Source: a virus. From it: 37,532 nt of DNA. This document shows, one piece after another, positions 9,143-15,209 of the stretch (positions are counted from its first letter, which is position 1; each line of letters begins with the position of its first letter). The position numbers and the translations under genes are program-made. The DNA is taken from the IMG/VR virus record IMGVR_UViG_3300034066_000615, positions 1-37,532 of that record; one strand, written 5' to 3'. A model generated the notes under the pieces. It had not been told where the DNA came from. It worked only from the letters and a program-made list of their open reading frames with translations, and ran no database searches.

Positions 9143-9455
9143 GCTTCACCATTGCTTGCAGAATCGCTCGCTGTTCGGCGACCGATTGCGACTTCGGAGT
9201 CGCGTCTTTTTTCGGGATGAAGTCGTCCGGGGTCCAGGCCTTGCCGCCCTTCTTCGGCCCTGCGGCGTTCGCCGTCGTGGATGCGAGCATTCCCATGCGC
9301 CACATATCGACGTCGTATCCGAAAGGCTCGAGCCCGTAGAACGCGATCCAGTAGGTGAACTCCACGGAGCTCATTCGCTCCTGGAGCTCACCCACCGTCG
9401 CGCCGAGTTGCGCTGCGAGGCGGAACCACATCTGTAGTTCCGGCTCGCCCGCTAT
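9135..9455 (-). CDS. Tail assembly chaperone, T extension made by -1 frameshift
   Basis: This frame has no convincing start of its own. After a one-base backward slip on the A8 run at 9462-9455 the ribosome leaves the G frame before its stop and reads IAGEPELQMWFRLA, adding 106 residues and giving a 219-residue G-T fusion. The sequence MSSVEFTYWIAFYGLEPFG matches the DUF4035 / lambda gpT-like domain. In lambda the rare GT product recruits tail-tube protein to the tape measure. The stop lies eight bases inside the tape measure gene. Confidence 0.85.
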   Translation of the reverse strand: MAGEPELQMWFRLAAQLGATVGELQERMSSVEFTYWIAFYGLEPFGYDVDMWRMGMLASTTANAAGPKKGGKAWTPDDFIPKKDATPKSQSVAEQRAILQAMVKHG

Positions 9456-9793
9456 TTTTTTTCAGCGTCTCCGACCGCGTTGTCGGTGAGGAGCGACGCC
9501 TCGAGGATCGCCTTCGACAGTTGCGAGAGGACCGCGCCGTCGAGCTTCGCGACCTCGAGCGGATCGTCGAATAGACGAACGCCCTCGGCATCGCAGAGAC
9601 CGAGCGAGACGACCTTGTAGTCTGCGAGCGGCTCGCCCCCTTTGGAGGCCTCCGACGCCCATTGCTGCAAGGTCACGCGCTCGCCGCCCGAGAGCCCGCG
9701 GATGTAGAGCTTCACGCCCTGCACCTCGAGCTCACGGACGGAGGCCTTCGAGAACGCGCTGCTGATCGTTGCCTTTAGCAGCTCGCGACTCAT
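9452..9793 (-). CDS. Tail assembly chaperone, G-like
   Basis: 113 residues from ATG 9793, which overlaps the tail-tube stop (TAATG). The sequence (VRELEVQGVKLYIRGLSGGE, then helices) fits the short acidic tail assembly chaperones found just before tape measure genes. It ends DAEKK-stop, with the two lysines encoded by the A8 slippery run, so most ribosomes stop here and a minority shift into the T frame. It assists polymerisation of the tube around the tape measure and is not normally found in the virion. Confidence 0.85.
   Translation of the reverse strand: MSRELLKATISSAFSKASVRELEVQGVKLYIRGLSGGERVTLQQWASEASKGGEPLADYKVVSLGLCDAEGVRLFDDPLEVAKLDGAVLSQLSKAILEASLLTDNAVGDAEKK
9455..9462 (-). promoter_or_regulatory. 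Programmed -1 ribosomal frameshift site (A8 run)
   Basis: On the minus strand the G gene ends GAA AAA AAA TAG, eight adenines directly before the stop. A AAA AAA is a classical slippery heptamer. Slipping back one base reads ATA GCG GGC, which is open and in frame with the downstream DUF4035-like part. The arrangement matches the known G/GT frameshift of lambda-like phages. Confidence 0.85.
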
Positions 9794-10215
9794 TACGGGG
9801 TCACCGTCGGAGCGGCCGTGATCTCGATCGTCACGTTGGCGACGATCTCGGCACCTTCGGCGGTGAGAGCGTCGATCTCGAACTTCGTGACGTAGCCTGC
9901 GAACTGCACCTGATAGGCGCTCGCGTCCGGCAGGATGATCTGATAGTTCGAGGAGGTGCCCGCGATCAGCTTCGTCCGCATCGCTTCGTGCGCGTTGTCG
10001 GAAGGATCGAACAGGAGCTTCAGCTCCACATTCTGCGGATCTTGCGAGCCGACCATGCGGGTCGGATAGGTCGAGCCCATCGTGTAGGTGTCGACGATCT
10101 TGCGAGCGTAGCCGCTCCACTTGATCTCCTGCACCTGGGCGACGGTCGAGAAGGTCTCCGGCGAAGACCCGTTGCCGACCTTGAACAGAGTGCCGGTCGA
10201 AATGTTTGCAGGCAT
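9793..10215 (-). CDS. Major tail protein (tail tube)
   Basis: 140 residues starting at ATG 10215 with a GGAG ribosome site just upstream. The sequence is beta-rich with no membrane segments and has the shape of tail-tube proteins (TGTLFKVGNGSSPETFSTVAQ, VELKLLFDPSD, VTKFEIDALTAEGAE). It stands between the tail terminator-like gene and the tail chaperones, the standard place for the tube protein. Two strong terminator-like hairpins lie directly in front of it. Confidence 0.85.
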   Translation of the reverse strand: MPANISTGTLFKVGNGSSPETFSTVAQVQEIKWSGYARKIVDTYTMGSTYPTRMVGSQDPQNVELKLLFDPSDNAHEAMRTKLIAGTSSNYQIILPDASAYQVQFAGYVTKFEIDALTAEGAEIVANVTIEITAAPTVTP

Positions 10216-10227
10216 TGTCTTAACTCC

Positions 10228-10252
10228 AAAAAAAAGACCGCTCGAGGCGGTC
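10228..10252 (-). terminator. Intrinsic terminator-like hairpin, proximal to tail-tube gene
   Basis: On the minus strand a 6-bp stem (GACCGC / GCGGTC, 10236-10252) with a 5-base loop is followed by eight Ts (10235-10228). The T run ends 12 bases before the tail-tube ATG. Confidence 0.8.
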
Positions 10253-10263
10253 GTTGTTGAAAG

Positions 10264-10288
10264 AAAAAAAAGGCGCCCGAAGGCGCCT
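10264..10288 (-). terminator. Intrinsic terminator, distal of a tandem pair
   Basis: On the minus strand a 7-bp GC stem (AGGCGCC / GGCGCCT) capped by a TTCG tetraloop is followed by a run of Ts (10271-10264). This is a textbook intrinsic terminator. It lies between the tail terminator-like gene (stop at 10312) and the hairpin at 10236-10252. Confidence 0.9.
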
Positions 10289-10311
10289 AGAGGTCTGCGG
10301 TAGCTAACCCG

Positions 10312-10698
10312 TTACCGATAAACAAACTCGAAATCTTGCTGCACGATTCGCATCGTTCGATCGCCGAGCGCGTCGGCTTGCTCTTGCTGTTGCGAGAGGC
10401 GCGACATCAGGACCGTCACTCCACTCTGCGTTCCGGACCATCCATCGAGACCGACGCGAATCGCTTCGACGACTGGCGCGACCTGGGACATCGTCTCGCC
10501 GACTGTCTCGATGCGTAGCACCGCGCGATGTAGGAGCGGGTTGTTTCCCAGGGTGCGAGCCATGCCCTGTCCGCTGGTGCGGCTGACAGCGACCGCCGGG
10601 AGCGTCGGCTCCTGGACAATGATCTCGCGGTAGACGCGAGACCCGGCGCCGGTGTTCAGCGCGGAGATCTTCGCGATGATTGCGTTCTCGATACTCAC
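10312..10698 (-). CDS. Tail terminator / tail completion protein (DUF3168-like)
   Basis: 128 residues. The beginning IENAIIAKISAL and the pattern PAVAVSRTSG followed by VLRIETVGET fit the DUF3168 / gpU-like proteins that cap the top of the tail tube and join it to the head. It follows the HK97 gp10-like gene with an ATGA overlap. Downstream is the tandem terminator pair before the tail-tube gene. Confidence 0.75.
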   Translation of the reverse strand: MSIENAIIAKISALNTGAGSRVYREIIVQEPTLPAVAVSRTSGQGMARTLGNNPLLHRAVLRIETVGETMSQVAPVVEAIRVGLDGWSGTQSGVTVLMSRLSQQQEQADALGDRTMRIVQQDFEFVYR

Positions 10699-11216
10699 GG
10701 ATCGACGAGCCCCTCTGTTTCGGCTGCGCGAGCGCGCAGTCTTTTCTCGATGCGGGTGATGCCCTGGCGCAAGATGCGCTGAAACTCTGGAAGGATGCCG
10801 CTGCGGGTTGCGTCCCAGGCGGGACCGAACCAGGGTTTCGCGTTGACGCGACGCCCGCTCGGACCGCGGACGCGGTGACCGAACTCGGCGAGGTGTCCGT
10901 AAAAGATCCCGCGACGCTTGCGGCTGTAGTAGACGTTGTGCAGAGCTACAGCTCGGCGGTCCTTTTTCTTTGGTCCGACCTGGACGGCGACGGTCTCGCT
11001 GCCCTTTGGTCGCACCGTCACGATTCGCACCGACTCGGCGAGAGCTCCGGATCGCGCGAAGCTCTCCGCGTTCGCGGTAGCCTGGCGCTCGAGCTTGATC
11101 AGCGAGCGACGAGTTGCTCGAGTAAGGAGCCGCTTCGCTGCCAGAGCGTCGAGCTCGAGAAGTCGCGCCTCGAGCTCCTTCAGTCCCTCGACTTTGATGT
11201 CGGTGACGATCGGCAC
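10695..11216 (-). CDS. HK97 gp10-like neck / tail-joining protein
   Basis: 173 residues from GTG 11216, which overlaps the TAG stop of the previous gene (TAGTG). The sequence begins VTDIKVEGLKELEARLLELD, continues with a helical region, then AVALHNVYYSRKRRGIFYGHLAEFGHRVRGPSGR and a PWFGPAWDA turn, the typical layout of the HK97-gp10_like family found between head closure and tail terminator proteins. A longer frame reaching 11438 is an extension through the upstream gene and is not real. Confidence 0.8.
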   Translation of the reverse strand: MPIVTDIKVEGLKELEARLLELDALAAKRLLTRATRRSLIKLERQATANAESFARSGALAESVRIVTVRPKGSETVAVQVGPKKKDRRAVALHNVYYSRKRRGIFYGHLAEFGHRVRGPSGRRVNAKPWFGPAWDATRSGILPEFQRILRQGITRIEKRLRARAAETEGLVDP

Positions 11217-11542
11217 TAGACGAACCTCTCGACGCAGAGGAGCTGAAGCTCGCGGTTCCGCTCGTCGCGATTGATGACCGATTGGATGTCGAAATAGCGA
11301 GAGCCGAACTTGACGCGATCCTTTGGAGTCAGCGTCACGCCCGAGATCGGACGGATGACGATCCGCGTCGACACCTCGCTTTGCATCTGCGCGGCTGCAA
11401 AGTATTCGCGGCCGTTGAGCGGTTCGACGGACGCCCACACCGTACCGAGCGACGCCCAGGTCGGCGTCTGGTCTCCGTACTGGTCGATCGCGTCGGTCGC
11501 CCGCTGAACGGTGACCCGATGTCGAAGACGCCCGGCCTGCAT
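11216..11542 (-). CDS. Head closure / head-tail adaptor protein
   Basis: 108 residues. The opening MQAGRLRHRVTVQR and the pattern TWASVEPLNGREYF, then IRPISGVTLTPKDRV, are hallmarks of the phage head-tail adaptor (SPP1 gp16-like) family, a small beta-barrel that closes the connector. The ATG at 11542 overlaps the upstream stop (TGATG). An in-frame TTG one codon earlier is not needed. Confidence 0.85.
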   Translation of the reverse strand: MQAGRLRHRVTVQRATDAIDQYGDQTPTWASLGTVWASVEPLNGREYFAAAQMQSEVSTRIVIRPISGVTLTPKDRVKFGSRYFDIQSVINRDERNRELQLLCVERFV

Positions 11543-12117
11543 CAAAACACCTTGAACGGCGACAGGAGTGCGGTGAACCCGAGCGGGAACTCGGTGACGA
11601 TCGTCCCGGTGAGAGTCGCTTCGCGGTTCTCGTAGAGGTGCGCGATCATCAGTTTGATCGCCGCCTTGATCGCAGGAGGAACGTCGGTCGGCGCGCCGTA
11701 GCCCGCGACGTAGCGGATGCGGACGTCGTTGATGTAGCCGCGCGAGCTCGGCCAGGTCTCGTTATAGGCTTGGAAGATCTTCCCCGGCTGCGCGAACGGG
11801 CCCGCGTCGTTGACGACCTGGTAGGTGTTCGCCGGTAACGTTTGCGTGTTGCCCTGAATGTCGATGTAGGTGATCGAGGTCACGCTCACGAGCGGCGCCT
11901 TCGGGAGCTGAAAGTAGAGCGGGAACTGGTCGACCTTGAGCTCCCAGGTCGTATTCACGAACGAGCGCCCGGTGTAGGCCTCGGCGTATTCGCGCGCGGC
12001 CTTCGAGAGCGCGAAGAGGATCTCGTCGTCCTGGTTGCCGTCGATGCGGCAATGCGAGCGCGCCTCTTCGACCGTTACCGGCTCACCCGCCGGAGCCGTG
12101 ATCAGGGTGTGGTTCAT
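11542..12117 (-). CDS. Head-tail connector (gp6-like)
   Basis: 191 residues. PVTVEEARSHCRIDGNQDDE followed by AREYAEAYTGRSF is the signature of the phage gp6-like / Phage_connect_1 head-tail connector, a helical adaptor that binds the portal. The C-terminus (AIKLMIAHLYENREA) is also typical. Unusually, it is separated from the capsid gene by about 8 kb of fibre genes. The ATGA overlap with the upstream small protein shows it is in the same operon. Confidence 0.9.
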   Translation of the reverse strand: MNHTLITAPAGEPVTVEEARSHCRIDGNQDDEILFALSKAAREYAEAYTGRSFVNTTWELKVDQFPLYFQLPKAPLVSVTSITYIDIQGNTQTLPANTYQVVNDAGPFAQPGKIFQAYNETWPSSRGYINDVRIRYVAGYGAPTDVPPAIKAAIKLMIAHLYENREATLTGTIVTEFPLGFTALLSPFKVF

Positions 12118-12389
12118 AGCTGTCGCACCTGTACCAGGACCGAGCGGTCCTCGATGCGTCCGCCCGGAGTCGTGACGCGGTTCGTGATGAGATAGTCAGC
12201 TCCGGCCACTCCGCCGGAGAGGAACGCGCGCGTCACGTTCGACGTCACGCCTTCAGAGACGATCGTCAGCGCCGCGGGAACTTCCCAGGCGGAGGTCGTG
12301 ACCGTGTCCCCGTTTAACCAGGGATTCCAGTCGACCTCGAAGTCGATCGTCGAATTCGGGTCTTTCGTGAATGCCGCGATGATCGTCAT
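12114..12389 (-). CDS. Small beta-sandwich structural protein (fibre-tail-adaptor-like)
   Basis: 91 residues. DPNSTIDFEVDWNPWLNGDTVTTSAWEVP followed by ITNRVTTPGGRIEDRS is the pattern of small Ig-like phage structural proteins that often sit just upstream of gp6-like connectors and are sometimes named fibre-tail adaptors. It has no membrane segment. ATGA overlaps on both sides put it between the 20-residue-repeat protein and the connector, so it may attach that fibre to the particle. That role is inference. Confidence 0.6.
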   Translation of the reverse strand: MTIIAAFTKDPNSTIDFEVDWNPWLNGDTVTTSAWEVPAALTIVSEGVTSNVTRAFLSGGVAGADYLITNRVTTPGGRIEDRSVLVQVRQL

Positions 12390-13927
12390 GCAGCGATTCT
12401 CCTGTTGTTGCGTGAGACCTTGATCGCGCGGTTGTCCGCCTCGACCTCGATCGAACTGTCAGCGCTGACCGTGAGCGTCGAGCGCTGCGGAATAACTTCG
12501 CGGCGATCCTGGAACGGAACCTTCAGCTCTCGAGAGTCCGGCGTGAAGGTGCGATTCCGTATCCTTCCGGATACAGTCGCATCGCCCTGCGCGTCGCCAT
12601 CGACGACACCGAACCCGCGCGCCTGTCCGCTGATCTCGGCGCTGCCGTAGACCAGACCCAGGATCGGCCCGCGTCCGTAGATCGTGACGATCGAGCTCGC
12701 CTCGCCCGCCGCGTCGCCGACCTGGCGACCGTAGGCCAGGATTGACGCGGTCGCGCTCGAGGTGCCGCTCTCGTTGCCGTCGACCGCGCCGCGCCCATAG
12801 GCCGGGACATTCGCGACGGTGCTCTCGCCCGAGATCGCGCCCTGGACAATCGAGCGACCGTCGATCGAGGCTGCGACCGTGGCGTCGCCTGCGATCGAGC
12901 CGGAGCCCATCGCGAAGGCGCGCGCCTCGGCGGTTGCCGTCGCCTCCCCTGCGATCGAGCCGTTCGTCCGGCCGAATGCCAGGATGACCGCGCTCGAGCT
13001 CGAGGAGCCGATCGCCGCGCCAGGTGCGGAGATCTTCCGCTGCCCGGAGCCCTCGACCGTTGCCAGGCCTTCGGCGGAGCCGTTGCCGTGGGCGGTCGCC
13101 CGGATCTCGGCGGACACCGAGCTCGAGGAGCTCGAGGAGCCCTCGACCGTAGCGGTCGCCAGGATGTCGCCGGTAGCCGCCGCAGAGCCCGCAGAGGCGG
13201 CGTCCGCCCGACCATAGGCCAGGACATCCCCCGCGATCGTGCTCGCGCCCTGCGCCGCCCCATTTGCGGGGAAGACGCCCTGGATCGCTCCGTCGACCGT
13301 CGAGGTGCCGGACGTTTCGCCGCGGCTCGAGTACCTTGCGGTCCCCGAGGCCGTCGCTGTTGCCGAACCTTCGGCGGAGCCGGAGGCGTTGCCGGTTGCG
13401 AACGCATCGCCCGAGACGGACGAGCTGCCCGCGATCGAAGCGTCGAGTCCGGTGCGCGCCTGGACGTCGGCCGCGACCGTTGCCGTACCCGCCGCCGCGC
13501 CCGCTCCCTCGAGGAGCCCGGAGCCGTCGGCGGTTGCCGTCGAGCTCGAGCTCGAGGAGGCGGAGATCTGTCCCGACGCGAAGACCGCGCCGTTGACAGT
13601 TGCAGATCCCGACGAGCTGCCGCTCGCCGAGCCTGCTGCGATAACTGAACCAGAGACCGCCCCGGTCCCGGCTGCGGAGCCAGTCGCCGGAGCGATTGCT
13701 CGAGAGGTTGCCGACGTCGTCGACGAACCCGTGGAGCTTGCGATCGGACGACCGATCGCGTCGATGTCACCTTCGACCGTTGCCGAGCCGACACTCGCAC
13801 CAGGCGAGGCGATCTTCGGAACGAGCGCGCCGGTGACGGTCGCGGACCCTGCGGCTGTGCCGTACAGCGTATCGCCGACGGCATAGCCGAAGAGCCAGTA
13901 GTCGCTCTGGACGTATAGGCCGCTCAT
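12386..13927 (-). CDS. 513-residue protein of tandem 20-residue Ala/Gly/Ser repeats
   Basis: Starts at ATG 13927 with GGAGG five bases upstream. After about 20 N-terminal residues with aromatics (YWLFGY) almost the whole chain is about 20 copies of a 20-residue unit with the pattern S-A-T-V-x-G-x-I-x-A-x-G-R-x-x-G-x-A-x-G, some units losing or gaining one or two residues. The last 55 residues (RELKVPFQDRREVIPQRSTL) are polar and form shorter RxLxV-like repeats seen near fibre adaptors. Composition is dominated by Ala, Gly, Ser, Thr, with no Cys. The regular spacing of Gly and beta-branched residues suggests a beta-solenoid rod. I know no family that fits. The next gene is fibre-adaptor-like, so a particle-attached spike is the best guess. 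Confidence 0.8.
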   Translation of the reverse strand: MSGLYVQSDYWLFGYAVGDTLYGTAAGSATVTGALVPKIASPGASVGSATVEGDIDAIGRPIASSTGSSTTSATSRAIAPATGSAAGTGAVSGSVIAAGSASGSSSGSATVNGAVFASGQISASSSSSSTATADGSGLLEGAGAAAGTATVAADVQARTGLDASIAGSSSVSGDAFATGNASGSAEGSATATASGTARYSSRGETSGTSTVDGAIQGVFPANGAAQGASTIAGDVLAYGRADAASAGSAAATGDILATATVEGSSSSSSSVSAEIRATAHGNGSAEGLATVEGSGQRKISAPGAAIGSSSSSAVILAFGRTNGSIAGEATATAEARAFAMGSGSIAGDATVAASIDGRSIVQGAISGESTVANVPAYGRGAVDGNESGTSSATASILAYGRQVGDAAGEASSIVTIYGRGPILGLVYGSAEISGQARGFGVVDGDAQGDATVSGRIRNRTFTPDSRELKVPFQDRREVIPQRSTLTVSADSSIEVEADNRAIKVSRNNRRIAA

Positions 13928-13971
13928 CTAACCTCCGAGCCGGTCTCGAAGTCGGACGCGGCCTGATTCAT
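13924..13971 (-). CDS. Possible 15-residue coupled ORF
   Basis: ATG 13971 overlaps the stop of the 53-residue gene (TGATG) and its own stop overlaps the ATG of the repeat protein (ATGA). It would encode MNQAASDFETGSEVR. Perfect coupling at both ends is suggestive, but so short a frame may be chance or may serve only to carry ribosomes to the next start. Confidence 0.3.
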   Translation of the reverse strand: MNQAASDFETGSEVR

Positions 13972-14132
13972 CACGGAGCCTGTTCAGCTCCTTCCACCTT
14001 CTGCGCGAGCTGCGGCTGCGCCTGGCGTTGCAGTTTGTCGATCAGTCCGGCGACGACCTCGAAGGGTTGCTTCGCGAGCGATGCCAGGACGACGTTTGCC
14101 TCTTCGGCGGTAAGTTCAAACTTCAGATTCAC
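13971..14132 (-). CDS. Small helical protein, 53 residues
   Basis: Starts at GTG 14132 with GAGGAG six bases upstream. It reads MNLKFELTAEEANVVLASL and continues to KQPFEVVAGLIDKLQRQ, a short two-helix protein. I have seen this kind of sequence near phage fibre genes, but its function is unknown. It precedes the repeat protein and is part of the same transcript. Confidence 0.7.
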   Translation of the reverse strand: MNLKFELTAEEANVVLASLAKQPFEVVAGLIDKLQRQAQPQLAQKVEGAEQAP

Positions 14133-14150
14133 AAGAGCTCCTCGTCGTTG

Positions 14151-14357
14151 TTAAAGCTGCACCATGCAATTCACAGCGAGCGACTCGACTCCGGCGTTGT
14201 GTGGCGTTCCCTTTGGGATTGGCTCGTTCTCGAGCCAGTTCAGATTCCCGTGAACTACCACTCCTCCGGCATTCGCCGCGGAGACTGCTGTGTTGAATTG
14301 CTCGACCGCTGACATAACCGCGGCTGCGAGCTCGTTGCGTTGTTCTAGTGTGTTCAT
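14151..14357 (-). CDS. Small hypothetical protein, 68 residues
   Basis: ATG 14357 has an AGAGG ribosome site five bases upstream. The N-terminal half is a helix (NTLEQRNELAAAVMSAVEQF), the C-terminal half is polar with several Asn and Gly. It lies in the fibre block between the Ig-like protein and the 53-residue protein. I do not recognise a family. Confidence 0.55.
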   Translation of the reverse strand: MNTLEQRNELAAAVMSAVEQFNTAVSAANAGGVVVHGNLNWLENEPIPKGTPHNAGVESLAVNCMVQL

Positions 14358-14373
14358 CTGCACCTCTTCAAAA

Positions 14374-14835
14374 TTACGGCGCTGTACCGACCTCGAGCTC
14401 GACCGTCCAGTATTTCGTCACACCGTTCGCTGTGACGCTGACCGACCAGTAGGTGAGTCGATAAACAGCCGTACTACGCGACAAGCTGAAAGTAATCGAG
14501 CTCGCCGATCCGCCGTTTGCGACGCTCGCGCTTCCGGCGCTGCCGTTTCGCGTCCAGTTCCAGGTAACCGCAGAGCTCGCCGTGATCGTCGCCGATGTGT
14601 TTGACGAGCCGTAGTTGTAGATCCCGGTCGGATTGCCCGAGTTGGTGCTCCCGTCCGGACTAAACGTCAGCGACGATTTGCCGCGGAGGTTGTCCATTGT
14701 GATGATCGTTCCGCTGCCGCCGACACCCGCAAGGGTTCGGACCGCGGCGTCGTTCATGCTAATCGTCGCCGTCGACGATAGTCCGAGCTCGATGTTGACG
14801 TCCGACAGCGAGATCGTGCCGGTAGGTGTAGGCAT
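14374..14835 (-). CDS. Fibre-associated structural protein with Ig-like domain
   Basis: 153 residues. The start (ISLSDVNIELGLSST, then MNDAAVRTLAGVGGSGTI and MDNLRGKS) is a recurrent N-terminal module of phage virion proteins. The rest is a Ser/Thr/Gly-rich beta-sandwich-like domain (WNWTRNGSAGSASV, YWSVSVTANGVTKYWTVELE). Such proteins are usually surface-exposed and may bind sugars. The start overlaps the upstream stop (TAATG). Confidence 0.6.
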   Translation of the reverse strand: MPTPTGTISLSDVNIELGLSSTATISMNDAAVRTLAGVGGSGTIITMDNLRGKSSLTFSPDGSTNSGNPTGIYNYGSSNTSATITASSAVTWNWTRNGSAGSASVANGGSASSITFSLSRSTAVYRLTYWSVSVTANGVTKYWTVELEVGTAP

Positions 14836-15197
14836 TAGGCCGCGGCGTTAGCCGGTGCTGCGGGAGCTTCCGGCTCCGGCGCCCAGGGAAGAGGCTTCTG
14901 CTCGAGCGCGGCCTTCTCGACTTCCTTCGCGACGACGTAGGCGATGTGCGCCTGGTACGGAGCGAGCTGATCCTCCTGCGACCACACCCAGGCCTCGACC
15001 TCCGCCGCGGTGAGCTGCGAGAAGTCGACGAAATTCTCGGGAGCCGGATCGCCGACGTTGACCGAGAACGGAAGCTCGAAGCTGCACCCGCTATCGGTGC
15101 CCTTCATTGTGACGTCGACTTCTTTGACGACGTTCTGCAATTCGCCGACGTTGTGAACTCGGACCGCGTTGATCTTCAGCGTGTACTCGATAGCCAT
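14835..15197 (-). CDS. Conserved phage structural protein downstream of fibre
   Basis: 120 residues with a clear ribosome site (AGGAGA) before ATG 15197. The first 70 residues (IEYTLKINAVRVHNVGELQNVV, then FELPFSVNVGDP) form a beta-rich domain seen beside fibre genes in many environmental phages. The C-terminus is helical with an Ala/Pro tail. Function unknown. It may help fold or attach the fibre encoded just upstream. Confidence 0.55.
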   Translation of the reverse strand: MAIEYTLKINAVRVHNVGELQNVVKEVDVTMKGTDSGCSFELPFSVNVGDPAPENFVDFSQLTAAEVEAWVWSQEDQLAPYQAHIAYVVAKEVEKAALEQKPLPWAPEPEAPAAPANAAA

Positions 15198-15209
15198 GAC
15201 AAATGTCTC

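Noticed and set aside
8514-9437. 307-residue open frame opposite the tape measure gene
   Set aside because: Shadow frame. It crosses two real genes of the minus strand and has no recognisable motifs or ribosome site.
12523-13884. 453-residue Arg/Ser-rich frame overlapping the 20-residue-repeat gene on the same strand
   Set aside because: It is the shifted frame of a periodic sequence. The chosen frame has a proper ribosome site, ATGA coupling and a clean 20-residue period.
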